Origin: Fomitopsis serialis
Taxonomy: Eukaryota > Basidiomycota > Agaricomycetes > Polyporales > Fomitopsidaceae
Direction of reading: 5' to 3'
NCBI RefSeq assembly: GCF_022376445.1
Contig: NW_025954961.1
Coordinates: 124,001 to 188,000, forward strand
Length of the DNA: 64,000 bases
Positions 41,504 through 54,200 of this stretch are shown piece after piece. The position numbers and the translations under genes are program-made. The notes beneath the pieces were generated by a model, which saw only the letters and a list, made by a program, of their open reading frames with translations, was not told the DNA's origin and ran no database searches. Every line of letters starts with the position of its first letter. Positions within the stretch are counted from its first letter, which is position 1.

Positions 41504-43887
41504 CCTGACCGATCGTCGACTCGGAGATCCTGAACCTGGCAATGACATTATGGCAGTCAGTGACTGGTGCGGTCGTGGCGTTCACAATGACGAGGCATAC
41601 CTCGCGTCTTCCCTCTTCCAACGACTAAACCTCTCACTTACCTTCCCTCCTCCTGCGTAGGATAAGGACTGACGAGCAAGATGGGTGATCGAAATCAGGT
41701 GGGATACGGCGGTGTGAGGCGATCATCGGTGACCGTCGAGCCGGCCCTAAACGTCTGCTTACTGAGCGCAATATTGACCGTTATAACAGCAGTAAATGTC
41801 TTCAGTTAGTGTCACTGAAGTGGCCAATACTAGTACACTGTGACTTTGTTAACGCGCGGGACTTTGGTCGAGACTCGGGAGTGCTACGAGTTGCCTTCTT
41901 GCTCGACGTTGCGTGCATCTGATACTCTTCATGACTCTGTCCTGGCAGTGCCCACGCGTCTGTCATGAGGCCGCTCCCAAGACCAATGTACCTCGTCATA
42001 TCGGCGAATACCAAGAAGTCAGTTTCATAACGTCTGCCAACCTCGGCTTTTGTAGTCGAAACCCGTGAAGCCAAAACGCCGGCCACTCCAGAGACTTTTC
42101 CTCAAAGAGTGTCTGTACCTCGTCGATGGTGTGGTTGATCTCGCAGACTTATAGTATGAACGCAGATATCATCGGAACTTCCATTGCTCCAGATGCCTCG
42201 TGCTGCTCCCCGCTCGGAGGTCGGCCCATTGCAAGTCAGCGGCGCACCGCAGAGGGGCTTAGGGCTAGCAGGACGGGCTGATGACATCGTGATCTGGATC
42301 TCCGCGCGCGCACTAGGCACTCGAGGAAGTATTTAAGGCGCATCGAGGTAGCCTCGTTTCATCGCGACTACCATCGCACCCCAGCTACAGGTCAAGAGGG
42401 TTAGCTGGCAAGGTGAGAGTCCCTCCCATGGTTACCTACTGCCCTTCTCGTGGCACTGACTCACGGTCGTCGGACCCAGGTGCATAGCGTCCGATCTATA
42501 GGATCCTCCCAGCGTGCAGCCATACCTCGCCCACCTGTATCCATCACGCTTCTTGTTAGGGGGAGGACTTATTTCGCTTGAGGTGCGTCTGAGCATTCTG
42601 CAAGTGCATCGCAGAAACAAACCATCACTACAGGCGAGCTGCTCGGCCGGCCTAAGGCGAAGTTGTCAAACATCCTAACAAGACGTGTAGTAGCAAGCGC
42701 GCGACGCGGGGCTCTATGCATGGCAGGCCTGATAGGTCGGATTCTATACGGTCGCCTCGGCGGTGAGTCTGATTCAATCTCTTGGTGTGCCGTTAACCCA
42801 TGGTTCCCTTGATCGATTCTGTAGGTGATTCTTCCGTCGTTCTTCCAGGTAGTCTATGTTTGATATGCGACCTATGAGGCCCCTTCCCATACTTATGGGT
42901 GAATACGTTACATGAAACAATATGTTTATGACACAACGACCGCACTAGCACAGCATTGAGTGCGTCACATTCTTGGTGCGTCCATCTCTGAAAAGTGTGT
43001 TCGCCTCGCTTGCAGGGACTTGGTCAATCTGTCAGAACGCTGATCCCGCTGCTATATATGCACAACACAGACAGTATTGCCTTCTTGGGTTGCGTACCAG
43101 ATGGCTGCAGCTCGAAACGCGGGCAGTTATGCTGTTTCGTGTTCACGATTTGCCCAATGCGCTACAGCGAAAGACATACATCACCAAAACAGCATTAGTC
43201 TTGAGTGCAGCCTCGGCGGAATCATAATCATAAGCATACCAATAACAGTATGATACCCACATTTCGCCCACACTGCTCATTTCAGTTCATGTTATTATCT
43301 CAAGGGGATACTGTCACTGGCCGCCCATGGTACCCAGCTCAGCCTGGTTCGATACAGTATGTCCCGTCCCCTAGTCTGCAGTTACTAGCTGTATCGATGC
43401 GCCCTCATTCTGTTAAATTTTGCAACAGATGCAAATATCGTGCAGCATATACATACTGTGGGTCCTCGTCTGTGCACTAGTATGACAGATCCTCAGAGAC
43501 GATCCGAGGTCTGGGACCCCGATCAGCGATCGCTCTGACCGATCCGTACGGTCCTTCCAATAGTATGAGCGCCCGACTCGGGAGGATATTAGCACACTAC
43601 CAGCTGGGCGATCCTCCATTGCGACTTTTCCCATGCAGCGTCCTCCACTCTCGCTGCATTCTAAGCTTACCTCGTCCCGTGCCATGCTGCGGATTCGGTA
43701 CTCAGGCTTAGTAGCCTATCGCCACCTTGCATATATATGGCCATGATCTCGATTTCTCCGCCGTGCCGTTAGTCATGCCCTCTTCACCCCAATTCGGAGT
43801 CATAGATACGCTGCCGCATTCCCCAGCACTCCCTGCCCCGCCCACCCCTCACCTTCTTCCGCACGACCACTCGCGACAGCTTCCAGG
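41504..43887. other. gene-poor interval of about 2.4 kb
   Basis: This lies between two divergent genes (zinc-knuckle on minus, aminotransferase on plus), so it holds both promoters. The 43780-43885 part is pyrimidine-rich and probably the aminotransferase leader. In the rest I see no family match; a 94-codon minus frame at 41802-42086 has no recognisable motif. Confidence 0.45.
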
Positions 43888-46055
43888 ATGGCAGAGAAGC
43901 GTCAGAAAGCAGTTGATCTCTCGCACCACCTGTCTGACGTGTCGCGGGCCAGGGCGACGTCCCCGTTGAAGGGCATGGCGAAATACCAAGGTCGGCCTGG
44001 CCTGATAAGCCTCGCTGGAGGTACGTCGCGAGCTCGTCTCCTATGGTTGCGTGATTTTGAGTTTGTTCAGGCCTGCCAAGCGAGGCATACTTTCCATTCA
44101 GTGGTATTAGCGGTGACGGTAAGTGTCAACGAAGCATGTCAAGTGACGGCGATCCTGAGCTTCGCTCGCATAGCGCTCGTCGCGGACTCGTTCTCCTTGA
44201 AGCCGACAGAACAAGAGTCCTCCATTTCTTGGTTCTGGAAGCTGTTCAGCCGGTCCAACAAGGAGAAGACCAACCCGATCACCATCCCGAAGTATGCTGA
44301 GCATCCGGCAGAGGATGTGAACCTGGCTGTCGCGCTACAGTATGGAATGGCCACAGGTCTTCCACAGCTCCAGAAGTTTATCAAGGAGTTCGTAGAGAAG
44401 ATCTATCAGCCCGCATATGACGACTGTACCATCATGATGCATACGGGTAACACTGACGGGTGAGCCATTAGTTGAGCCATATTTCAAAGGCTTATGTAGA
44501 TCGTCTAGATGGTCGCGATGTATGCAAACTCTCATGAACCCGGGCGAGTACCTCTTGACGGAGGAGTGGACGTACCCTTCTGCCGTGGCATCGAGCAAGC
44601 CGTATGGCATCAATGCTATCCCCGTCGCCATGGACAAGGACGGGATGAGCCCTGTTGCTCTGCGCAAGGTTCTTGCTGAGTGGGATACGACCACCCAGGG
44701 CAAGCGGTGCGCAATTGCCTCTGCAATGTCATAATACCCCTGGGCTGACATGACACAGCCCTCATGTCATTTACACGGTTCCCGTTGGCCAAAACCCTGT
44801 AGGTTCGGTGCGTATCTTTGTTGCTCGTGGAGTATGCCGAGACTTACCTCATCTCAGACCATGGGTGCTGCGCGCAAGAAAGAGATCTACGATGTCTGCG
44901 TCGAATACGGTGAGTACTCAGAAGAGTCCGTAGGAATACCATGTGTCGCATATTGAGCATTTGCTATTTCAGACCTCGTCATTGTAGAGGACGACCCCTA
45001 TTTCTTTTTGCAGCAAGGGGAATACGTCCCCAAGGCAAGCCGTGCCGAGTCTGCAGATACCACGTCCGAGGACGCTTGGCTCGCTGGACTCGCACCGAGT
45101 TTCCTGAAGTTTGACTATCAGGGACGAGTGATCCGTTTGGACACCTTCTCGAAGGCAAGTCATAGATGCGAAAGGCTAGAATGCAACCTCTCACGCGGAT
45201 GTCTATCATCAGTACATTGCCCCAGGTTCGCGGCTCGGTTGGCATACGTGCAATCCGATGTTTGCGGAGAGGCTTGAGAGGCAGGGTGAGACATCTGCCC
45301 AAGCACCGTGTGGCTTCGGTCAGGTGAGCGTCGCCAGAGCTCGGTTTCAGTGGCCTTCGATTGAACACGTGTCTCGTAGTCGCTGGTAACCCAGCTCTTG
45401 TACCACTGGAAGATGGAGGGCTACACCCGCTGGCTGCACGGTTTGGCCTCTCAGTATAAGATCCGCCGCGACTGGTTCATAGACTGCCTCGCGGAGGAGC
45501 TTCACCTTGAGGCGACCACCTCAAACGCGGTCAGCTTCTGGAAGGACTGCGTCGTGTACGATGCGTACGCGAAGCGCAGCAACGGGTGGATGATGTCGGA
45601 GAAAGACTCGGTAGGCACTAAGATGCTGAGCTTCGTCCCTCCGACCTCCGGGATGTTCGTGTGGGTGCGTGTTCATCCATTCGCTCTCCTTTGGAGCCGC
45701 CCGGTGTTGAGTTATGTAATCGTTGGATTAGATCAAGGTCCACTTCGACAACCTTCCTGCGTATAGGAGGGGTCGAGAAGGCGAGGAGAGCCCAGAGATC
45801 CAGCTGTGGACCAAGTTTGCGGATGCAGGCGTTCTCATCGCCCCCGGATGGTTCTTCGCCGCGGACGTCGAGAACCCGCCTACGGACGAGATGGAGGGTC
45901 ACTTCCGTGTCAGCTTCAGCAACGCAGACGTACGTTATCGCGTCGCTTCCTCCTTGACGTCGGTTTGCTCACAGTGCGTCCTTGCGCAGTTTGCAGCACT
46001 GAAGAAGGCCGCCCAGATCATCGCCAGGGAGACAGATAAGTTCTTCAAGGCGTAG
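43888..46055 (+). CDS. class I/II aminotransferase, aromatic amino acid (ARO8-like)
   Basis: PLP enzyme that transfers amino groups between aromatic (and related) amino acids and 2-oxo acids, in the cytosol. Eleven exons: 43888-44020, 44071-44118, 44174-44459, 44509-44706, 44759-44807, 44858-44909, 44973-45154, 45213-45323, 45380-45664, 45732-45929 and 45990-46055; 1608 nt, 535 residues, intact. Motifs: RPGLISLAGGLPSEAYFPFS, GNTDGWSRCMQTLMNPGEYL, YTVPVGQNPVGS (usually NPTG), VEDDPYFFLQ, and RLDTFSKYIAPGSRLGW with the PLP-binding Lys. The intron right after that Lys begins with GC (AAG/GCAAGT) instead of GT. Fungal ARO8/ARO9 and kynurenine/2-aminoadipate aminotransferases share this fold, so the exact substrate is not settled. 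Confidence 0.93.
45155..45212 (+). other. GC-AG intron in the aminotransferase gene
   Basis: A 58-nt intron with donor AAG/GCAAGT and acceptor ATCAG. Splicing here joins DTFSK to YIAPGSRLGW, the conserved continuation. No GT donor nearby keeps both frame and protein. GC donors with strong flanking consensus are a known minor class of U2-type introns. Confidence 0.85.
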
Positions 46056-46306
46056 AGTGGTTGGCGAGCTGTGGATCGCTATGTTGAGACTTGTTGTACA
46101 CTGGCGTGTCTTATGTATATTAGTGGATGGTTTCACCGAGGTCGGATCTGAAGATCTGAAACATGAGCGAGGTTGTGTGATGACCCGATCCCGCTGGTCT
46201 CGCCTTGTATACGTCACAGGATGAGCACGCCAGGGACGTTAAGATTTTCGGGCCCAATAGTATTCGTGTATCTCTAAGGCATGCTACATCAAGAACTGCG
46301 ACTAGC

Positions 46307-47268
46307 TCAATACATGAGCTCGTAGGCCCGCTTGCCAGCCTTCTTCTTGGGGGGAGGCGGCGGAGGAGCAGCTGACTTGCACAAGTGGGAAAACTGCTGC
46401 TCAAGGAGCAGCTTGAGCGCTGCTGCGTTGGCCTACGGAGGACGTCAGTAGAAAGCCTCGGCATCACAGTAGCAGGTGGCTCACGGCGCCAGTGTGCTTC
46501 GCCTTGCCCCAGTCTATCAAGTGGGCCTGGGTGATCTGGTCGTTGAACAGGATGTTGCTCGTGTGAGGGTCATCGTGCAACCACTCGTGAGCTTTCGCAA
46601 CTGCAACGATCTGCTCGACCGCGACGTGGATTGCTCCGGCGACGACCTCCTGGCACTTGGTCGTGTCCGACTTCGCGTTGATGTACTTCGAGGTATGCTC
46701 AATCTCTACGCCGGGAGACTTCTTGATAACGAGCCAGCGGCCTCCGGATTGATCCTTGCCGCTCGCGATCGCGTCGCCAACCTGCGAGGCATCACTGTTA
46801 CTGAACGCATTCCATGAGCGACGAAGATACTTACGGCTGTGGTGGCCTCGATTTCCTGCTCTGAGATCTTCTTCTTGGCGAAGGCCCCGGCGTGTGGGCC
46901 TGACGTGACTGTGTAGACCTCTGAACCGCTCTCGCCCTGTGCGTGATGCTTCTTCAGGTGAAACTCCTCAGACCCGAGTTTGATCGAGATCTCCGCGTCA
47001 GCTGCAATACGGCTTGAGTCACGGACAACTGATAAGTGCATGCTTAGGCTTACAACGTTCGTACAGTCTGGGTACAGCCTGCGCTATGCTGCGAATAGCA
47101 GGGTTAGACGCAGACCGAGCGATGATCTCGTGGGCCTAGGGGGCCAACGTTGAGCGGTTGCTGGAGAAGATGCATGGAAAGACTCACGTCAGAGAGCGCT
47201 GGGACCGGAGCACTGCTGGAAAGAAGTGCAAGGCATGAAAGAATGACGGGGAACAAGATGAAACGCAT
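46307..47268 (-). CDS. small secreted protein with a compact kinase-like domain
   Basis: MRFILFPVILSCLALLSSSA is a clear signal peptide. After some small N-terminal exons that I could not fully resolve (47180-47040), the protein carries in order: a Gly/Ser loop-like GESGSEVYTVTSGPHAG, a Lys-rich strand AFAKKK, a helix with EIEATTAVGD, a hinge-like GGRWLVIKKSPGVE, and HEWLHDDPHTSNILFND. The last resembles the HxDxxxxN catalytic loop. LIDWGKAKH follows, in place of the DFG motif. It ends in a Lys/Pro-rich tail (PPPPPPKKKAGKRAYELMY). Introns near 46839-46784 and 46493-46436 keep the frame. The size is only about 240 residues, smaller than a normal kinase. The kinase relation is my inference from motif order. 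The signal peptide suggests secretion or an ER-luminal place. Convergent with the aminotransferase gene, 251 bp apart. Confidence 0.75.
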
Positions 47269-48523
47269 GACGATTAAGTGAGCTGTCGAGTAATAAGTCG
47301 TAAGCAAGGAAGAGAGTGTCGTAACTCGAATACTAAGGGTGAAGAGGATGGACCAGCCAGCTCGGCCTGTTCGCCATCCCAACTCGCTCCTTTATACCAG
47401 TCGGCGGGGCCTCATTCTCGGGATTGCTGTAATGTGACCGCGTGGTAATGCTGGCAAACGGTTCCGAAAAGGTTCTCCGCCGAGTGTCTCGGAGGCGAGC
47501 AATTGCCTGTGCACGTCGGGCGCATCTGAAACTCGAACGCGGTCGTTTGGGCGGCGGAACTATCAATAGGTAGGCGCTGATAGCGAATTGGATGCCGCTC
47601 GAAGACGCGCGCGAGCTACGTCTAAGTAGCGGCTACTTAAGCAAGTAGTGGCTAGCCGTCAAAAGTCCAACGTTCAATTGTCAAGCGTTCATGCGTAGGG
47701 ATTTGGACGTAACGTGTATCCGCACTGGGCGTCGAACGGAATAACCAAGGTTGCAATCTGGTGCCAAAGCTCAGCGTCTCCAAGCCGAGGATGGGTACTT
47801 ACGAGCTTTAGCAGCGCTCCGGAGTCCACGGTACAGCGCCGATCATGATCTGCAAATGGAGGCACAGCGTTTGCACCGATCGCGACGCATGGGGCTGCTC
47901 AAGGGTCGAACCATTCGCCGACGGGCCCTTTGTGAATTGATCGGGAATTCGGGCTTCAGGATGATCCCAGGCTCAGGCTGATCGTTCTGAAAAAGAAGAC
48001 CTTGTCTGACCACCCGGTGCACTTGAAGTTGCAGGGGTCAAGACCACATGAGATCTTGAGAACCTGACAATAATAGCAGTAGCGCGGACTCATCGGTGGA
48101 CTTACGAATCACTTCCTGTAGCACATCTGATGATTCGGTGACAAGGGGTCGCTTTCTGATGCGTGACTGGACGGGCGGGTGGACATTCGAATGGCGCGCG
48201 ACTTGGAGTTAGCGCAAGCGCGAGCAGAATAGCTGTGAGATCCCACACAAGGTGTGTAACAGCACGCGGTATTCGGTCGTACGAATGACAGGAAACCCAC
48301 CACCGATGGTGGCCGATGTGTGTTGGAGGTGTAACAGTACATGTACACATCGTTACACAGCGGACTCCTAGTAACATATACTAGGGTCAGTTTCGTGATC
48401 ACAATAAGCGTATTACAATGTGATTGTGACCGTGGGAACAGCTGTGAATGGCCGCTCCTGACGCCAATTTGCTTGCCCTCATCTTCGTCGACCCGCCCTA
48501 AACCACCGCGTCGCGTCGCCTCA
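47269..48523. other. intergenic between divergent genes, no gene seen
   Basis: About 1.25 kb upstream of both the secreted kinase-like gene (minus) and the Myb gene (plus). Only short frames. It must hold both promoters; no specific element could be identified. Confidence 0.45.
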
Positions 48524-50950
48524 TGACCACCGACGCGTCTCCCCCACTTCCCGCGATCTCCATCGCGCCCTCGAGCAGGCAGTTGGTAATGCAAATAATG
48601 TGCAGACATCTCCAAGAGGAAAGGGTCCAAGCGTGTGCGGGACGAAGACAACGTGGCCGATGCCTCCGGCGCTGAAGTGTCCTCCAGGAAGAAAAAGAAA
48701 AGCAAGAACGCTTCACACTTAGATGCGTTACCGGCCGAGGGGCAGGTGACCGGTGTTCAGGTTAATTCTTCGACGTCGGTGACAGCGAGAGATGACGCAG
48801 AGTTGGCCGAAGAAACCTCCAGGAGGAAGACCAAGAAGAGCAGGAAGGGGAAAGAGAAGGAGTCGTCAGAGCAGTCGTCCCAGGATGTCTCCCAGTCGCA
48901 GCCAGAGGCTACAAATACAGACATCGCGACTTCCTCTGCGGATTTCCTCAATGCTGTCGTTGCTGCTGCTTCTGCGACTTCGGGGCAGCTTCCGCAACCG
49001 CCGTACGACCCGTCCATGCCTTCCCCTTCCCATTTTCTGCCTTACCCCCCACAACAGCCTGACTTCGGGTCATATCAGTATCCGCCTCCCCCAGGTCATC
49101 CTGCGTCGTTCGGCCCCAATGCACAAGGCCAAGCGCCGCCACCGATGTTCGCCGACCCTAGCGGTGTACTGCCTGACCTACAGTTTGCATCCAGCGAAGA
49201 CCTGCTACGCACTCTACAGGAATTTGACCTGAGTAAAGTCATGCACGTCCTCCGATCCCTCGGTGACGCTGCCAATGCTGCGAACGTCTCGGTGACAATG
49301 CCACACGCTGCTCCTCCGTACATGCCGCCGCCTGTCGTCAATAAACCAGTAAGGTCTGAAGCGATCCTGGGAAGACCGCCGAGGCAGAGAAGACCGCTAC
49401 GGGAAGAGGGGCAAGACACGGCTCAGGGTACTGCAACAATGCCACTTGCTACCGCGCATATGCTGCCTCATGCACCGATGGTGGCTCCTCCTGTCGCTGC
49501 GCCAATGCCGCCGCAGCCGCCTCCACCTCCTAGCCAAGAAGGGAATTTAGAGCACGCGCATATGCTGGCGAATTCATGGATGAATGCCCAGAAGCTCGCC
49601 GAGATGGTCAAGAAAGAAGGAAAGTAGTCCGGCTTTGTGTACTTCTCCATCGTTGTTGACGCGTCTCATACTCTAGGGCTTGTCTACAAGAAGGGAAAAT
49701 TCTCTGCTATCGAGGAGGCTCAGCTCAATGCTGCAATTGAGCACTACCGGGTGGTATGTTGTAGGGGTACAAATGCGACGACATCTCATGTGCATGCAGA
49801 CGAAAGGCCTCAATCAAGACCAGCTGAATGAACTTATATTTTCGAAGGAGCGTGGCAGGGATACGTTCTGGCAAGAAATCAGTAAACCACTGTCCATTCC
49901 GACAGCTGTCCGTATGCTGATATATCTTTTGTGTGATAGCCTCCGCTCTACATTTACGTCCAATCATTGCTGTCTACCATCACGTACGCCGGAATCGCCA
50001 CCCCTTAAGTCAACAGGGCAAGTGGATGGATACAGAAGACGAGCTTCTCATAGAGTCAGTCGATGACCGTCCCCTCATTACTTCTACTGAACATAGTTTG
50101 TACTGTAGAGCCGTGGCCGAGCTCGGTCAGCAATGGGAGCGCGTCAGTCAACGAGTCGGTCGTATGGCGGGTGACTGCCGTGACCGTTGGCGCAACCACC
50201 TGGAGGACCGTGGGACGCGTAAGACAGGATCGTGGTCAAAAGCGGAGGAGGATGACCTGACGCGTATTGTCACGGAGATGACCGTTGAGCAGGGGAGAGA
50301 CATCGACAGCGAAGTCTTTTGGGGCATCGTAAGTCAAAAAATGGGTAGCAAGCGTGGAAGGCAGCAGTGTCGGATCAAGTGGTACGTTGTCCCGCGTGCT
50401 ATCGCGAGGTCTGCGTGCTGACTGTTCACTTAGGACGGACACACTGAGCTCGCAGATCAAGAACTCGGGAGAACGGCCCAGGTGGAGTCAGCTGGACGCC
50501 TATATTCTCGTTCATAAGTACGTCTTCGCGATGATTCCGCGAATTTCGTTCACCGACAAATTGCAACAGGGTCGATTCGTTGAATGTTCGAGACGACACC
50601 GAGATTGACTGGAAGTTGCTACCGGACGAGAATTGGAATGTCTGGAGTGCGCATGCTCTGCAAAGGCGTTGGCTCACGATGAAGAGAAGCATCAAGGGAC
50701 ACGAGGAGATGTCGCATGCAGGTCGGTTCTGTCATCGTTAGCTGTTAGGCATTGTGACTGACGTAGGACGGCAGAGGTCATGGAGATTCTGAAGACGAAG
50801 AAGTCACACGTCCCCGGCCCACCCACGACTCGGAAGAAGAAAACCAAATTCACTAGTGCTGAAGCTGTTATAGATGTAGATGACGCAGATGGGAACATGG
50901 GGGCAGTCGCGGGACCTAGTACGGGCACCGCGATGACTGGTGCCATCTAG
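48524..50950 (+). CDS. Myb/SANT DNA-binding protein of the Reb1/TTF1/DMTF1 type
   Basis: Nuclear DNA-binding protein. The N-terminal 330 residues hold Lys-rich basic clusters (SSRKKKKSKNAS, SRRKTKKSRKGKEKE) and a Pro/Gln/Tyr-rich region. The C-terminal half has a Reb1-type array: LNQDQLNELIFSKERGRDTF, RPIIAVYHHVRRNRHPLSQQ, GKWMDTEDELL, LGQQWERVSQRVGRMAGDCR with DRWRNHL, and GSWSKAEEDDLTRIVTEMT. Then come GRQQCRIKW and a last repeat with RPRWSQLDAYILVHKVDSLN and ALQRRWLTMKRS. It ends at 50950. In yeast and mammals such proteins bind rDNA terminators or act as general regulatory factors. The start is uncertain: MTTDASPPLPAISIAP at 48524 looks right, but its junction to SKRKGSKRVRDED near 48610 and the junction near 49627-49680 do not fit cleanly. 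Confidence 0.85.
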
Positions 50951-51269
50951 TGTACTGTGCTTAAAGTTATGAAGTCGAAGATTCCGTGCCAATGTTCGCA
51001 GATGCGTATAACGCTAGTGGTATTAGTATCCGTTATGGACCATTATACAGTCTTCGTCCGAATCGACGCTACTCGTCAACGCGTCCACGTGATCAGTATT
51101 GAGACGCGTTCTGGCCAAATAGGGCCACACAGGGTGTCGGTTGGGTTTCGTCTGTCTGGACGCGTGCGACGCGCTTGTTCCCTTCTTCGTCTTCCTTTGT
51201 CCGCGGTGGCCACCTTTCTCTACGCGCCTGTGCTACCCTCCCCCCATCTGCTAACTTATTAATGCTACT
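50951..51269. other. short intergenic, RhoGEF promoter side
   Basis: 319 bp between the Myb gene stop and the RhoGEF start codon, both on plus. The last 110 bases are pyrimidine-rich (51165-51260), as often seen just upstream of fungal start codons. No gene. Confidence 0.45.
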
Positions 51270-54200
51270 ATGGCTCTGAACCTCTCCCCACGTAAGGTGG
51301 TCCCGTTGGCCAGTGGCGATGATCCGCGGCCCCGGCTGAGGACAAGGTCGACGTTGCCCAGTATCACGAAGCGTGCGTTCCTATGCGGGGTGGTTGTGGA
51401 GGGCGCGGGGGATGGGCCGATCCCGGAAGGTGTGTCTACGTTTATTGTGCCTGCATTGTAATTGCGCCGGATGAAACACGCGTCTGTCTGTATGTGTCCA
51501 GCATGGTTGTCATATCCGTCAGTTCGTGGAGCGATGTAGTGGCAGGTATGTTATGAGCTCGTCACTCAAGCTGCTGTATCCTGAGCACGGAGACTGGGAT
51601 TAGACCCAAGTGAGGTCATGTTTGGTGATGTGTGCCTCTACATTTGTGGCCGAGCGTATGTCTGGTGGCCGAGCGTATATGTCTGGCGGACTCATATGCT
51701 CTACCATGCTTGTCAATCCGATTTCTGTTGGTCCTGCACATCATGACCCATGCTGAGCTGTACTGATGGACGCGAGGGGGTATTCTCGGAGTGTCATTTC
51801 GCAATACTAACAGCGTGCATAGACATACAAGACATGATCGCAGCTTTCGGTGAAAGCATCGATACAGAGTCAGGACCAACCTCTGCGCGATCGCCATCTT
51901 CAAGAAGTGCTAACACATTTACTGCAGTGAGTCATCGCTCAGTGATTGGTGAAATGTACGTTGTCCCAGGGTTGAATGCATGTCAAACAGGGTACTCGAA
52001 AGCTGGCCGCAGCCAACGCTTGCGCCCTCGCAGAGAACATCAAAGAGCTCGTTGCGACCGAGATCTCGTATGTAGACCGCCTGAGATCACTCAAGCTTGA
52101 TTACGCCGATCCCCTGAGGTCGTTTGCCAAGAACAAAGATACATCCATTTTGCCGGCGTACGAGGCCAACACCTTGTTCGCCAACATCGACACCCTCCTA
52201 CCAGTGAATGAGGCATTTTTGGAGGACCTCAAACTCGTGCAGCTGCCCGGAGGACCTGGCGTAGGAGACGTCGCGCTGAAGCACTTCAAGATCAGCCGCG
52301 GATTCGAACACTACAAGATGTATTATTCGAAGCGAGAGGAAGCACAGCGCCTATTCGAGGCTCAAGTCAAGAAGTCTTCCAATTTCGTTGCCTACATGGA
52401 TGTAAGAGTCTTGATACTCTGCATGATTGATTCCGTACTTCATGCCTTCACAGCGCGTCAAGTATGCTGGGAACAGTGGGCGTAACTGTGTCGGGCTGCG
52501 CGAGTTGCTCATGGAGCCCGTACAGCGCATCCCTCGGTACACGCTGCTGTTTCGCTTGATGATCAAACACATGGTCCCTGACGACCCACAACGGGCCAAG
52601 CTCGTGGAGGCGGACGAGATCGCCTCCAACATCGCGTTAGCGGAGACAGACGAGAATACAAAACGCGCCGAAAGGATGTTTTGTTTGCGGAACAGCATAG
52701 AGGGCTTCCCACCAGGCTTGCTATCGAACAGTCGTCGCTTCATTGACTGCATTGACGTCGAGGATGTGGCCGACAATGGTGCTGCGTATTCCCTGGGGGG
52801 CGACGTGCAGTCGATGAACGCCCTGCATTGTACTTTGTTCTTGTTTGATGACAAGTTGATGATTGTCAGGCGGCCGAGTGACAAGAGTGGCAGAGCTCTG
52901 GCTGGGTTGGATGACATGGACAAGCCGGCTGCGAAAGCGCATCCCCTCTCGATGAAGAAGCTCAAGAAGGCTCAAATGAGCTGCAAGGGCGTGATGGATG
53001 TTACAGACGTCGTTGCGACGGACGTAGGTGGCAGCGGTACGCCAACTTATATAGCTTGATAGGAGTGCGCTGAATCATGATGCACAGATATGCATATATT
53101 CCTCGAGAGCCCTCCACACGACCAAGGCGATCGCTGGTCTGGCCGTCCTTTCCGTGCATTAACTGCGGTGCATCCTCCTTCAGGTCAGCGGGATACAAAG
53201 CTCACGGAAGAGCGCAAGAGCAGTTTCTAGAGAGCCTGTGGACCGCGCAGGCGGTATACCGAACTCGGAGCGGACGCCCTGTAGCCATTCAAGCAGAAGA
53301 ACGCGAAGTAGAGTCTTATGCTGGAACAAAGACCATTGCTCGGACGTACTTCAACGTCTACACGAGATCGTGGTATCTCGCCGAGGAGAAGAAGGTGAGG
53401 ACGAGTTGTATGCATGTATTGTAGATCAATTTTGACCATTAGGACAGCCCAAAGTTGTCGTTCACATCGACCCAATGGGGTCCGGCGATCCAATCCCTTT
53501 TGGTGGTCGCAGTCCACCATACGTTGTCATAAAGGTTCAACCGATGCCTGGGGCGCTATCGCGATATGAAGTCGCCTCCAATGACCCTGATGATGAAACG
53601 GAGAGCGACATAGTTCACAATGACGTTGTCCCCGCGAGAATTGTACAAACAAGTAATCTCTATTCGCTTGCCCCTGGAGACCTGTGCTGACCGTTGATAG
53701 TTCACCAATATGGACTTTTCAAGTTCAGTACTGGACGCAACTCGATGCCTTCGACGCCCACTGCAACTAAGTCCCGCGCTGCTACATTCAGGTTGGACGT
53801 CATCTCCCGGAACCTCTTCAACACTCGTCCAAGTTCTGTTACGAATGATGTCTTCGGCGGATCCACGAACAGCAGCAGACGCACAAGGACGACTACAAGT
53901 CGTTCATCTGTATATACGGGAACAATGTCCACTGCAGGCCACGGTAGCAGCCTATCCCGCTTCTCACAGGCTGCTTCGACTCTGACCGCCGCTACATCCA
54001 TCGAAGACGAGCCATCATTGAGGGGCTCCAAGAGCAGCAGAAGGTCGCGTTCTCTGTCGCAGCCGAACAAGCTCGTAAAGAGACCCAAGTCACCGAGAGT
54101 TGATGACTCCATCAGCGAGCCTGAGTCGTCTCCGAGTCGAGGCAAGCACCGGCCGATCGCACGAAGTCGTAGCGAGCCAGCGGACATGGATGACGACGAA

